Assembly: GCF_041320275.1 (NCBI RefSeq)
Contig: NZ_CP162023.1
Span: forward strand, 124,001 to 188,000
Length of the DNA stretch: 64,000 bases
Origin: Mumia sp. Pv4-285
GTDB taxonomy: Bacteria; Actinomycetota; Actinomycetes; Propionibacteriales; Nocardioidaceae
Direction: 5' to 3'
Made by a program: the position numbers and the translations under genes
Part shown: positions 52,383 through 61,917 of the stretch, one piece after another
How the letters are laid out: the number at the start of each line of letters is the position of its first letter
Position numbering within the stretch: the stretch's first letter is position 1
Notes under the pieces: generated by a model
What the model was told of the DNA's origin: nothing
The model's database searches: none
The model's input: the letters and a program-made list of their open reading frames with translations, nothing else

Positions 52383-55300
52383 GTGGGGATCAACGTGCAC
52401 CGGGGCGACCAGCCGGAGGTGCTGGTGCGCGAGTTCGCTGCGATTCTGCGCGAGGACCCGGCAGATGTCTTCACCCCCGAGGTCGTGGTCGTCCCGGCGC
52501 GCGGCGTCGAGCGGTGGCTGGCGCAACAGCTCTCCCACGCGCTCGGGACAACGGCAGGCGATGACGGCGTCTGTGCGGGCCTGCAGATCATGGCTCCGCA
52601 GTCGCTCATCAGCATGCTGCTCGGCCGCGACCGCGACGATCCTTGGCAGGCGGATCGACTCGTGTGGCCCACCCTCGAGGCGATCGACGAGCTCGCCGGC
52701 TCCCCTCAATTCGACGCACTCACCCACCATCTCGGCGCGGGCCCCGAAATCACCGACAACCCGCGGGCCGAGTGGGAACGCAAGGCTCGTCAGTCGCGCA
52801 GGTACGCCGTGGCGCGCCGGATCGCCGGGCTGTTCGCGTCGTACGCGCGAGAGCGCCCCCGCCTGCTGGCGGACTGGGAGGCCGACGTCCCCTCCGACGG
52901 CGTGGGCGGCACGCTGCCCGACGACTTCCTCTGGCAGCCGATCCTGTGGCGGCGCACCGTCGAGCTCGTCCGCGAACGGCACGACCTCACCGAGTCGGTC
53001 ACCGAACGCCACCGGCGCACCGTCGACGAGCTCTCCTCGGCGTCACAAGACCTCGACCTCCCGCAACGGCTGTCGTTCTTCGGCTACACCCGCCTCGCCG
53101 CCTCCGCCCGCGAGCTGGTCGTCGCGCTGGGCGCCTGCCGCGACCTCCACCTCTGGCTGCCTCACCCCTCGCCGCAGCTGTGGGCCTACCTCGACGGCCA
53201 CACCTCCGCGGGTTCGCGCGCCGACGACCGTACGGCGCGACACGCCAACCACCCGCTGCTCGCCACGCTCGGACGCGACGTTCGCGAGCTTCAAGCGGTC
53301 CTGACCATCGACGGCGTCACCGTTCACGACCCGCTTGACTCCACGCCGACGACCAGCACAGACCGCCTCGCCCTGCTCCAAGCTGACATCCGCGCCAACC
53401 GCGCCCCCGACGAGACCCGGACCACTACGGCCGACGACTTCTCGATCCAGGTGCACGCCTGCCACGGGCCGGCCCGCCAGGTCGAGGTGCTCCGTGAGGT
53501 CCTCACCGCCCTCCTCGCCGACAGCGAGGGCGCGCTGCAGCCGCGCGACATCCTCGTCATGTGCCCGGACATCGAGACGTTCGCGCCACTCATCCAGGCC
53601 ACGTTCGGACTCAGCCTCGTCTCCACGCCGGGCACGAGCCCGACCTCGCACCATCCCGGCCAGCAGCTCCGCGTGCAGCTCGCCGACCGCGCACTCGGCG
53701 CGACCAACCCGCTGATCGACCTGGCCCATCGCGTCGTCAGCATCGTCGCCGGGCGCATGACCGTCTCCGAGGTGCTCGACCTCGCGAGCCACGAGGCCGT
53801 ACGGGCGCGGTTCGGGTTCGACGAGGAGGACCTGGAGCGGATTGGCCGGTGGGTCACGGACGCGGGAGTGCGATGGGGGTACGACGCGGGTCACCGCGGC
53901 GAGTACCAGCTGGCCGGCCTCGACGCGAACACCTGGACGCGGGGCATGGACCGGATCGCCCTCGGCGTCGCGGTCGCCGCCGACACCGACGGCCCGTCAG
54001 CGGCGTGCGTACCCGTCGACGACATCGGCAGCCGCGACATCGAGATCGTCGGCCGGTTCTTGGAGCTGATGGAGCGGCTCAAGCGCGCCGCCGACGCCGT
54101 ACGCGGCACCCTCTCGGCCGCTGCGTGGATGCGATGGCTGCGCGACACCATCGAGGCGCTCGCCGACACCCCTCCCGATGAGCAGTGGCAGTTCGCTCAG
54201 CTCGCCCGCGACCTCGACGCGATCGGCGAGACGGCCGGCGACCAAACGACCCTCCGTCTCAACGACATCCGGGTGCTCCTCGACCAGCGGTGGGGTGCAC
54301 GGCCTACCCGAGCGAATTTCCGCAGCGGCGCCGTCACGGTGTGCACGATGGTGCCGATGCGCTCGGTGCCGCACAAGGCGGTCGTGGTGCTCGGCGTCGA
54401 CGACGGTGTCTATCCGCGCTCGCCCGTGGTCGACGGCGACGACGTCCTTGCTCGCCGTCCCCAGGTCGGCGAACGCGACGCTCGCAGCGAGGATCGTCAG
54501 CTCTTGCTCGACGCCGTGATGGCGGCCAGCGAGCACTTCGTGGCGATCTACTCCGGCTTCGACGAGCACAACGGCACCCGCCGCCCGTCGGCCGTACCCC
54601 TGCAAGAACTGATCGCCGCCGCGGCCCGTACGGCGACGGCACCGGGCGACGACGATGCCACCGAGCCGAGCTTCGTACGACACCACCCACTGCAGGCGTT
54701 TGACGAGCGCAACTTCCGGCCCGACGGACCGGTGTCCGGGGGCACGTTTGACAGCGCCGCCCTCGCGGGAGCTGAGGCGCTGCGTGCCTTCCGCGCGGAC
54801 CCGCCTGCCAAGCAGGCGTTCCTCGACAAGCCCCTGTCGCCGCAGACCGCCTCCGATGTCACGCTCGATGAGCTGGTGGCGTTCCTGCAGAACCCTGCAC
54901 GCGAGTTCCTGCGGAACCGCCTCGACGTCGTGGTGCCGCGCGAGGCGGACGAGACGCACGACTCGCTGCCGATCGCCCTCGACGGGTTGGAGCAGTGGGA
55001 CATCGGGGAGCGGGTGCTGCAAGAGGTGCTCGACGGCACGGCGCTCGAGGACGCCCTCGACCGGGAGGTCGTACGCGGAAGCTTCCCGCCAGGCGCGCTG
55101 GGCCAGTCCGTACGCGACGACATCGCGGCCAACGTGACGGCGATCGGCGCCGACCGTGACACCGACCCGCCGCGGTCGGTGGACATCCGGCTCGACCTGC
55201 CGACCGCCGGGGGCGGCGACACCGTACGGCTGACCGGCGTGGTCAGCGCGATCCATGGCGACACGGTGTGGGTACGCACGTACTCCACCATCAGCGCGAA

Positions 55301-55748
55301 GCACATCGTGGCCGCGTGGGTACGCCTCCTGGCGCTCGCCGCGACCGAACCCGAGCGCGAGCACCGCGCCGAGCTGCTCGGCAAGAAGGGCGGCCTCCGA
55401 CTCACCTCACCCGATCCGGCAGAGGCCGAGGCGCGGCTCGCCGACCTCGTACAGGTCCGGCAATCCGGGATGCGATTCCCGATGGGCGTCGCCCCGAAGA
55501 CCGCGAGCGCGTTCGCCCTCGCCTATCGCAGGACTCAGCCCGGCGACCCGTACGGAGTGGCGCAGGCGCTCGACCGCGCCCGTCAAGTCTGGGAAGGCGG
55601 CAGGTACTCGGGCGAGAACGACGACCCGTGGTGGCGATTCGTCCTCGGACCGCAGTCGCGAGTCGAGGACCTCAACCGGCTCCGCGGCCTCGAACACTTC
55701 GGGCCGCGCATCTGGAACCCGATCCACGAGCACGGGGGTGAGGCATGA
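52383..55748 (+). CDS. recC: RecBCD enzyme subunit RecC
   Basis: A 1121-residue protein, the same length as E. coli RecC (1122). It starts GINVHRGDQPEVLVREFAAIL and has the family regions VVVPARGVERWLAQQLS, MAPQSLISMLLGR, RRYAVARRIAGLFASYARERP, LSFFGYTRLAASARELV and QVHACHGPARQVEVLREVL. RecC holds the split DNA ends and recognises Chi in the RecBCD helicase-nuclease. GTG start at 52383, preceded closely by GACTAGAGT, so the message may be short-leadered. recB starts inside its stop codon (ATGA). Confidence 0.94.
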   Translation: MGINVHRGDQPEVLVREFAAILREDPADVFTPEVVVVPARGVERWLAQQLSHALGTTAGDDGVCAGLQIMAPQSLISMLLGRDRDDPWQADRLVWPTLEAIDELAGSPQFDALTHHLGAGPEITDNPRAEWERKARQSRRYAVARRIAGLFASYARERPRLLADWEADVPSDGVGGTLPDDFLWQPILWRRTVELVRERHDLTESVTERHRRTVDELSSASQDLDLPQRLSFFGYTRLAASARELVVALGACRDLHLWLPHPSPQLWAYLDGHTSAGSRADDRTARHANHPLLATLGRDVRELQAVLTIDGVTVHDPLDSTPTTSTDRLALLQADIRANRAPDETRTTTADDFSIQVHACHGPARQVEVLREVLTALLADSEGALQPRDILVMCPDIETFAPLIQATFGLSLVSTPGTSPTSHHPGQQLRVQLADRALGATNPLIDLAHRVVSIVAGRMTVSEVLDLASHEAVRARFGFDEEDLERIGRWVTDAGVRWGYDAGHRGEYQLAGLDANTWTRGMDRIALGVAVAADTDGPSAACVPVDDIGSRDIEIVGRFLELMERLKRAADAVRGTLSAAAWMRWLRDTIEALADTPPDEQWQFAQLARDLDAIGETAGDQTTLRLNDIRVLLDQRWGARPTRANFRSGAVTVCTMVPMRSVPHKAVVVLGVDDGVYPRSPVVDGDDVLARRPQVGERDARSEDRQLLLDAVMAASEHFVAIYSGFDEHNGTRRPSAVPLQELIAAAARTATAPGDDDATEPSFVRHHPLQAFDERNFRPDGPVSGGTFDSAALAGAEALRAFRADPPAKQAFLDKPLSPQTASDVTLDELVAFLQNPAREFLRNRLDVVVPREADETHDSLPIALDGLEQWDIGERVLQEVLDGTALEDALDREVVRGSFPPGALGQSVRDDIAANVTAIGADRDTDPPRSVDIRLDLPTAGGGDTVRLTGVVSAIHGDTVWVRTYSTISAKHIVAAWVRLLALAATEPEREHRAELLGKKGGLRLTSPDPAEAEARLADLVQVRQSGMRFPMGVAPKTASAFALAYRRTQPGDPYGVAQALDRARQVWEGGRYSGENDDPWWRFVLGPQSRVEDLNRLRGLEHFGPRIWNPIHEHGGEA

Positions 55749-58700
55749 CCGACGCGATGACCAGCTTCGACATCACCGCGCCACTCCCGTCGGGGACGAC
55801 GCTCATCGAGGCGAGCGCGGGCACAGGGAAGACGTGGACGCTGTCGGCGCTCGTCGTCCGGTACGTGGCCGAGCAAGGCCGGTCGCTCGCCGAGCTGTTG
55901 ATCGTCACCTTCAGTCGCGCGGCCAGCCAGGAGCTGCGCGAACGTGTCCGGGCTCGGATGGCGGAGTCGCTCGCCACCCTGCAACGGGGCGACGCCACCG
56001 AGGACGTCCTGATCAACCACCTCCGCGACTGCACCGCCGATGAGCTCGCGCTGCGCATCGATCGCCTCGCCACCGCCGTGGCCGACTTCGACACGGCGAC
56101 CATCGCGACCATCCACCAGTTCTGTCACTACGTGCTCAAGGGCCTGGGCGTCGCCGGCGACTCTGACTCGTACGCCACGCTGGCGGAGGACCTGACCGAG
56201 CTGCAAGCAGACGTCGTCGACGACCTCTACCTCGCCGAGCACGCGACGGGCGCGACGCTCGACTACAAGCAGGCCCAGACCGACGCGCAGATCGCACTCG
56301 ACAACCCCAGCGCGGTGCTGTCGCCCGCCAACCCCACTGGGCCCCTCGCAGCACGGCTGGCCTTCGTCGAGAAGGTTCGTGCCGAGGTCACGCGGCGCAA
56401 GCGCCGGGCGGCCCTGCTCGGCTACGACGACCTCCTCAGCGAGCTCGCCGACGCGTTGGAGGCCGACGGCAGCCCGGCACGGCGGCGGATGCGCGAGCGC
56501 TGGTCGGTGGTGCTGGTCGACGAGTTCCAGGACACCGATCCGGTGCAGTGGCAGGTGTTCTCCAGGGTGTTCGCGACCGACGACGAGGGGTTTCGACTCG
56601 CTTCGCTCGCTCAACCAGCGGGGGGTAAGACGCTCGTCCTGATCGGCGATCCGAAGCAGGCGATCTACGCGTTCCGCGGCGGCGACGTGGCCACGTACCT
56701 GCTCGCCGCGCAGACGGCGACGACGCGGACGTCGCTGCCGACGAACTACCGCAGCGATGCGCCGTTGGTGGATGCGCTGCAACGGCTGATGGCGAACGTA
56801 CAACTCTCGCCTGGCATCGTCGCCCACCCCATCACCGCCCAGAGGACGGCGCACCGACTTCAGGGAGCGCCGGACAACAGCCCGCTCCGGCTGCGGGCGA
56901 TGCTGAGCAGCAAGAAGCTCGCGATCGGGACGGTACGAGAGAACATCTGCGCTGACGCCGCCGCCGACATCGCACGGCTGCTCACTTCCGGTGCCACGTT
57001 CGACGGCTCGCCGGTCCGGCCCCAGCACATCGCGGTCCTCGCGCACACCAACCGCGACCTGCACGGCATGCGGGCCGCCCTGCGCAAACACGGGATCCCC
57101 TCCGTCCTCGTCTCGAGCGAGTCAGTCCTTCGTACGACTGCCGCCGAGTGGTGGCTGCACCTGATGATGGCGCTGGAGCAGCCGCATCGTCCCGATCGCC
57201 TGCGCCTGGCAGCGCTCACGCCATTCCTCGGGTGGACGGTGGAGCAGCTGGATGCCCAGGGAGACCAGGGGACGGAGTCGATCTCGGCGCAGGTACGTTC
57301 CCTGGTCGCGGCGTTCCACCGCGGTGCGATCGCCGCGGTACTGGACGTCGCGCGCAGCCAGGGCCTCGACGCGCGCGTGCTGTCGCAGGTCGGTGGTGAA
57401 CGCGATCTGACCGACATCGAGCACTGTGCCCAGCTCCTGCAGGAGCACGTACTCGACGGCACCGGTGCGCTTCCGAGTCTGGTCACCTGGCTGAGGCAGC
57501 AGAGCGCCGACGACACTGCGGCCACCGCGGCGTCGCGGATCATGCGGCTCGACTCCGATGCCCTGGCCGTCACCTTGTCGACGATTCATGGCAGCAAGGG
57601 CCTGCAGTATCCGATCGTCTACGCGCCGTTCCTCTTCGACCACTGGATGACGGACGACCCCACTCCCGCGATCATCCACCGCGACGGGCACCGGGTGCTC
57701 TCCTTCGACTCGGCCGAGGTGAACCAGCCCGAGCACCGGTCCGAGGCGCTCGGGGAGAACATGCGCCTGGCGTACGTCGCGATGACGCGGGCGCAGTCGC
57801 AGGTCGTCGTCTGGTGGGCTCCCACCTGGAACACCGCCAACTCGGCCCTGCACCGGCTGCTGTTCGGGCAGGCCGACTCTGCCGACCAGCTCGCGTCGCT
57901 GCTCACGGGCCGTGCTCAAGGCGGCGATGGTGCCGTGGTGACTCCCGCTGAGCGGGTGTCGGTGAAGAACGGGACCGTCTCCGAGGAGATTCTTCAGACC
58001 TGGGCCGCTCACGGCGTGTTCAGCCTCGCCACCGTCGACGGCGACCGGAGCGCCCCCGAGGTCTCCGCCGTGCAGGCGACGACACCCCTGGCCGTACGGA
58101 CGTTCGACAGATCCTGGGTCGATCGGGTGTGGCGGCGTACGTCGTACTCCTCCCTGACCGCGGCCTCTCACGACTCGGTTTCGGCCACCTCGGAGCCCGA
58201 GGCCGATGCGGTCGGGCGAGACGACGAAGAGCCCCTCACTGTCGTGGCCACGGGCGAGGTCGACGGCGCCGACATCCCCTCGCCGATGGCGCACCTGCCG
58301 GTCGGCACCACGTTCGGATCCCTGGTGCACGCGGTGCTGGAGGACGCCGACTTCCAGGCCGACGACCTGCACCGTGACCTCCTCGACCGGATCCACGAGC
58401 ACCTGGCGTGGTGGCCGGTCGACGTGGACCCGGACGCGCTGGCCACGGCGCTCGAAGCCGTCTGTACGACGCCGATGGGGCCGCTCGCGGATGGCGTGAG
58501 CTTGGTCGGCCTGCCTCGGACAGACCGGTTCGCGGAGATGGACTTCGAGCTCCCCCTGGCCGGTGGCGATCGCCCGCACGCGAACGCGCACCTGCGATCG
58601 ATGGCGCCGATCCTGCGTGACCATCTCCCGGCCGACGATCCGCTGCGCGCGTACGCCGACGCCCTCGACGGAGAGGAGCTCGGTGGTCAGGCCCTGCGGG

Positions 58701-59101
58701 GCTATCTGACGGGCTCGATCGACCTGACCTTCCGGCATCAGGGCAAGTTCTACGTCGTCGACTACAAGACCAACTGGCTCGGATCGTCCGACGCCGAGCT
58801 GGCCCTCGCCGACTACGCACCCGCCCGGCTGGCCGAGGCGATGACCCACTCGACCTATCCGCTGCAGGCGATCCTGTACTCGGTCGTGCTCCACCGCTAC
58901 CTGCGCTGGCGGCTACCGGCGTACGACCCCGACCAGCACCTGGGCGGCGTCATGTACCTGTACCTACGCGGCATGGCCGGCCCCGACACTCCTCTGGTGG
59001 ACGGCCATCCCTGCGGGGTTTTCTCGTGGCGTCCACCGTCGGCGCTGCTCGAGGACCTGTCGGCCGTGCTGGACGGTCGTACGCGCGAGGAGGCGCGATG
59101 A
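55745..59101 (+). CDS. recB: RecBCD enzyme subunit RecB
   Basis: A 1118-residue SF1 helicase-nuclease. Walker A is TLIEASAGTGKTWTLSALVV, motif II VLVDEFQDTDPVQW, motif III GDPKQAIYAFRGGD, motif V/VI VTLSTIHGSKGLQYPIVYAP and RLAYVAMTRAQSQ, and the C-terminal nuclease has GSIDLTFRHQGKFYVVDYKTNW (Asp and DYK). It unwinds and degrades double-strand breaks and phage DNA, then loads RecA. Odd feature: residues ~282-294 (GFRLASLAQPAGG) are encoded by an in-frame palindromic repeat just before motif III. ATG at 55745 overlaps the recC stop. Confidence 0.95.
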   Translation: MTDAMTSFDITAPLPSGTTLIEASAGTGKTWTLSALVVRYVAEQGRSLAELLIVTFSRAASQELRERVRARMAESLATLQRGDATEDVLINHLRDCTADELALRIDRLATAVADFDTATIATIHQFCHYVLKGLGVAGDSDSYATLAEDLTELQADVVDDLYLAEHATGATLDYKQAQTDAQIALDNPSAVLSPANPTGPLAARLAFVEKVRAEVTRRKRRAALLGYDDLLSELADALEADGSPARRRMRERWSVVLVDEFQDTDPVQWQVFSRVFATDDEGFRLASLAQPAGGKTLVLIGDPKQAIYAFRGGDVATYLLAAQTATTRTSLPTNYRSDAPLVDALQRLMANVQLSPGIVAHPITAQRTAHRLQGAPDNSPLRLRAMLSSKKLAIGTVRENICADAAADIARLLTSGATFDGSPVRPQHIAVLAHTNRDLHGMRAALRKHGIPSVLVSSESVLRTTAAEWWLHLMMALEQPHRPDRLRLAALTPFLGWTVEQLDAQGDQGTESISAQVRSLVAAFHRGAIAAVLDVARSQGLDARVLSQVGGERDLTDIEHCAQLLQEHVLDGTGALPSLVTWLRQQSADDTAATAASRIMRLDSDALAVTLSTIHGSKGLQYPIVYAPFLFDHWMTDDPTPAIIHRDGHRVLSFDSAEVNQPEHRSEALGENMRLAYVAMTRAQSQVVVWWAPTWNTANSALHRLLFGQADSADQLASLLTGRAQGGDGAVVTPAERVSVKNGTVSEEILQTWAAHGVFSLATVDGDRSAPEVSAVQATTPLAVRTFDRSWVDRVWRRTSYSSLTAASHDSVSATSEPEADAVGRDDEEPLTVVATGEVDGADIPSPMAHLPVGTTFGSLVHAVLEDADFQADDLHRDLLDRIHEHLAWWPVDVDPDALATALEAVCTTPMGPLADGVSLVGLPRTDRFAEMDFELPLAGGDRPHANAHLRSMAPILRDHLPADDPLRAYADALDGEELGGQALRGYLTGSIDLTFRHQGKFYVVDYKTNWLGSSDAELALADYAPARLAEAMTHSTYPLQAILYSVVLHRYLRWRLPAYDPDQHLGGVMYLYLRGMAGPDTPLVDGHPCGVFSWRPPSALLEDLSAVLDGRTREEAR
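56588..56624. repeat. Palindromic repeat inserted in frame in recB
   Basis: GGTTTCGACTCGCTTCGCTC followed by GCTCAACCAGCG is a form of the palindromic repeat seen between genes at 45608 and 46616 (there in the opposite orientation, CGCTGGTTGAGC...). It adds about a dozen codons without breaking the frame. Confidence 0.8.
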
Positions 59102-60843
59102 CCGCGACGATCGGCGACCCAGCCGTCAGCGTCACTACCGAAGGTCGGCTGAAGACCCTCAACGACGCGGGTTTCCTCGACGGCAGCGACTGCGTCGTCG
59201 CCACCCGCATCTGTCGCCAGATCGGTGAGGAGGTGGATGGTGATGCTGCCCTCGCGCTGGCGTTCGCGGTTCGCGCTGTCCGTGACGGTTCGACTGCGCT
59301 CTCGCTCGACGCGGTCGCCGCGCTGCCTGCGGATCTCGATGACGAGGACGAGGACGACGCCGACCTTCAGCCACCGACCGTGGGTGAGACAGTCACGCTG
59401 ACTGAGCCTGGTCGATGGCTGGACGCCGTACGCTCCAGTCCTCTCGTCGCCGAAGGGGTGCTGCGCGTCGATCTCGGCCTGGTGTATCTCGACCGATACC
59501 ACGCTGACGAGCGGCTCATCGCCGACGCTCTGCGCATGCGTGACACAGCGTCCGTGCCGCCGGTGGACGCCTCTGTGGTCGAAAACGTCGTACGAGACAG
59601 GGAGCTGGACGAGGCACAGAAGGCGGCCGTACGCAGCGTCGCCGAACGCGCCACCACCGTCCTGACGGGCGGGCCCGGCATGGGGAAGACCTACACGATC
59701 GCGACCGCCATCCGTGCGTTGGGCGATGGCAGCGGGCAGACGCTCCGCATCGGTCTCGCCGCTCCCACGGGCAAGGCCGCGGCGAGGATGAACGAGGTAC
59801 TGCAGGACGAGCTGGCCCACGCCGCGTCGATCAGCCCCGCGATGACGCTGCACCGCATGCTGGGCAGCAAGCCGGGCAACAGCCAACGATTCCGGCACGA
59901 CGCCCGCAACCCGCTGCCGCACGACCTGGTCGTCGTGGACGAGGCCTCGATGGTCTCGCTGAGCATGATGGCGCGGCTGGTCGAGGCGCTGTCGCCGTCG
60001 GCTCGGCTCCTCCTCGTCGGCGACCCCGACCAGCTGGCGTCCGTCGAGGCCGGCTCAGTTCTCGCCGACCTCGTACGCGGCCTCGAGCCCGGCGGGAGTG
60101 TCGTACGACTGACGGAGAACCACCGGCTGCGTGACGACCGTGCCGGGCTTGCGACCGCCTTCAGGACCGGTGACGCGGACGCTGTGATCGACGCCGTCGA
60201 CACCGCCACCGACGGCATCGAGTTCATCGAGGCGGACGAGCCGTCCCTCGCCATGCTGCCGCAGGTCGTCGAGCATGCCGTACGCCTCCGCGAGCTCGCC
60301 CTGGACGGTGACGTCGACGCTGCGCTCGACCACCTGGCCAAGCTCCGACTCCTCTGCGCACACCGCACGGGGCCCTTCGGGACCCGGCGTTGGAACCAGC
60401 TCGTCGAGCGGGCGCTCGCCGAGCGGGCTCCCGAGGTGTCGCTGCAGTCGATGTACATCGGTCGACCGATCCTGGTCACGCGCAACGACTACGGCCTCGG
60501 CGTCCGCAACGGCGATGTCGGCGTCATCATTCGTGGGGACGACGGCCCGCTCGCTGTCCTCGAGTCAGCATCCGGCGTCCTGTCGCTCTCGCCCTGGCGC
60601 CTGTCCGACATCGAGACGATGCACGCGATGACCGTGCACAAGGCTCAAGGGAGCCAGGCCGAGAACGTCGTCATCATCGTCCCGCCACCCCGCTCACGCC
60701 TGCTCACCCGCGAGATGCTCTATACCGCGGTCACTCGCGCGGAGCGGCATCTGACAATCGTCGGTAGCCGCGAGGCCGTACGGCACGCGGTCCGCGCAAC
60801 CGCTCAAAGGTCCTCCGGCCTCGCCGAGCGGCTCGCCGACTGA
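59098..60843 (+). CDS. recD: RecBCD enzyme subunit RecD
   Basis: A 581-residue SF1 helicase (E. coli 608). Walker A is VLTGGPGMGKTYTIATAI, motif II LVVVDEASMVSLSMMARLVEA, motif III LLLVGDPDQLASVEAG, and the C-terminal motifs include TVHKAQGSQAENVVII and YTAVTRAERHLTIVG. It drives 5'-3' unwinding in RecBCD. ATG at 59098 overlaps the recB stop and follows GAGGAGG. Confidence 0.95.
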   Translation: MTATIGDPAVSVTTEGRLKTLNDAGFLDGSDCVVATRICRQIGEEVDGDAALALAFAVRAVRDGSTALSLDAVAALPADLDDEDEDDADLQPPTVGETVTLTEPGRWLDAVRSSPLVAEGVLRVDLGLVYLDRYHADERLIADALRMRDTASVPPVDASVVENVVRDRELDEAQKAAVRSVAERATTVLTGGPGMGKTYTIATAIRALGDGSGQTLRIGLAAPTGKAAARMNEVLQDELAHAASISPAMTLHRMLGSKPGNSQRFRHDARNPLPHDLVVVDEASMVSLSMMARLVEALSPSARLLLVGDPDQLASVEAGSVLADLVRGLEPGGSVVRLTENHRLRDDRAGLATAFRTGDADAVIDAVDTATDGIEFIEADEPSLAMLPQVVEHAVRLRELALDGDVDAALDHLAKLRLLCAHRTGPFGTRRWNQLVERALAERAPEVSLQSMYIGRPILVTRNDYGLGVRNGDVGVIIRGDDGPLAVLESASGVLSLSPWRLSDIETMHAMTVHKAQGSQAENVVIIVPPPRSRLLTREMLYTAVTRAERHLTIVGSREAVRHAVRATAQRSSGLAERLAD

Positions 60844-60930
60844 GACCACATCGACCACTCCCTGGTGCCATTGACAGCGAACTTCGGATTCGCTCGACGC
60901 CAGCATTGAGACTTCTCTACGCTCACGAAT

Positions 60931-61236
60931 GTGACGACTGACGGCCAGCCACCTCCCGCACAATGGTTCCCGGATCCACAGGACCCGATGCGGTGGCGAT
61001 GGTGGGACGGCACTCAATGGACCGATGCCACCGCTCCACGCGAGTCGCATTCCACTGCGCAAGCGGTCGAACTACCCGCGAAGCAGCGCAGCCGGTTCGT
61101 GCGCGAACTAGTCGGCGACAAGGAGGAGCGAGCCGCGGCGAAGGCCAAGCGGCTGGCAGCGCGTGACGAGGCCAAAGAGCTCCTCCGCGCACAGTGGAGC
61201 AAGCCATCGCCCCGCACCCCGCGAGCGAGCCATTAA
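60931..61236 (+). CDS. DUF2510-domain small protein
   Basis: A 101-residue protein. The first ~35 residues are a DUF2510 motif, PPAQWFPDPQDPMRWRWWDG then TQWTDA, a Trp-rich signature usually at the N terminus of actinobacterial membrane or surface proteins. The rest is a charged helix (KEERAAAKAKRLAARDEAKE). No membrane segment. GTG start at 60931. It is followed 6 nt later by the HIRAN-like gene, so probably cotranscribed. Confidence 0.78.
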   Translation: MTTDGQPPPAQWFPDPQDPMRWRWWDGTQWTDATAPRESHSTAQAVELPAKQRSRFVRELVGDKEERAAAKAKRLAARDEAKELLRAQWSKPSPRTPRASH

Positions 61237-61242
61237 GGGGTG

Positions 61243-61659
61243 ATGCCGTCGATCGCGCAGATGCTGGCCGAGCTCGAGTTGGAATCACTTCGCGAGCCGC
61301 TCGATGAACAGGTAGAGGTCGCAGGAGAGACCCACCACATTGCAGGCATCAAGAAGGTGTTCCGAGGACGTGGGCTTCCGATCCCCGGCGCGGGAATCGA
61401 AATCAACGACGCAATGTGCGTGCTGATCCCTGAGCCGTGGAACCCGCACGACCGCCACGCCGTCGCTGTCGCAATCGACGGACACCAGGTTGGGCACCTG
61501 CCCGCGACGCTCGCCCCGGACTATGCCGAACCTCTCGCTGTGGTTGCACGCGGCGGCTACCTCGTCACAGGCACTGCGCGCATCTGGGCCAAGGACGACG
61601 GGTCCGGCGTGGTTCGCGCCCGTGTCACCATTCTGATTCCGGAGGCAGTCGAGCTGTGA
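61243..61659 (+). CDS. HIRAN-like small protein
   Basis: About 138 residues from the ATG at 61243 (GTG at 61240 also possible). Residues ~30-110 resemble a HIRAN domain: HHIAGIKKVFRGRG, then CVLIPEPWNPHDRHAVAVAI and GHQVGHLPATLAPDYAEPLA. HIRAN domains bind single-strand 3' ends or stalled/damaged DNA. Its place behind recCBD and a DUF2510 gene, in a defence-like region, fits a DNA-processing role. This is a second HIRAN-like protein in the window. Confidence 0.7.
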   Translation: MPSIAQMLAELELESLREPLDEQVEVAGETHHIAGIKKVFRGRGLPIPGAGIEINDAMCVLIPEPWNPHDRHAVAVAIDGHQVGHLPATLAPDYAEPLAVVARGGYLVTGTARIWAKDDGSGVVRARVTILIPEAVEL

Positions 61660-61662
61660 TTC

Positions 61663-61890
61663 CTACCGAGCTTTGCGCATGCCAGCGGCAAGGCCACGGT
61701 CGATGCGACCAGCTGCTCTCGTTCCGACCTCGCCCGGGTCGAACGCTGCCCGAATTGTCTGGTCACGAAACGCGTCGGGGTACTTTCTCGGTGCTACCAG
61801 GACTCTCATCGTTGCGGGAATGAGAGCCCAAATCGCATCCGACACGAGACACGCAGTTTCTCGGCGGGTACGTTCGAACTTGCATGGCAC
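61663..61890 (-). pseudogene. IS3-family orfA fragment
   Basis: A minus-strand open stretch reads RVLVAPRKYPDAFRDQTIRA, similar to the N terminus of IS3-type OrfA transposases (RKYPxEFRERAVR...). It then loses similarity (VGTRAAGRIDRGLAAG) and stops after ~75 codons, and no orfB or terminal inverted repeats are seen. It is probably a short remnant of an insertion sequence. Confidence 0.45.
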
Positions 61891-61917
61891 GCTTGAATTT
61901 GGCGAGTGGAGAATTCC

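Noticed and set aside
61663-61890. Complete insertion sequence
   Set aside because: Only a ~75-codon orfA-like fragment is visible, without orfB, terminal repeats or target duplication.
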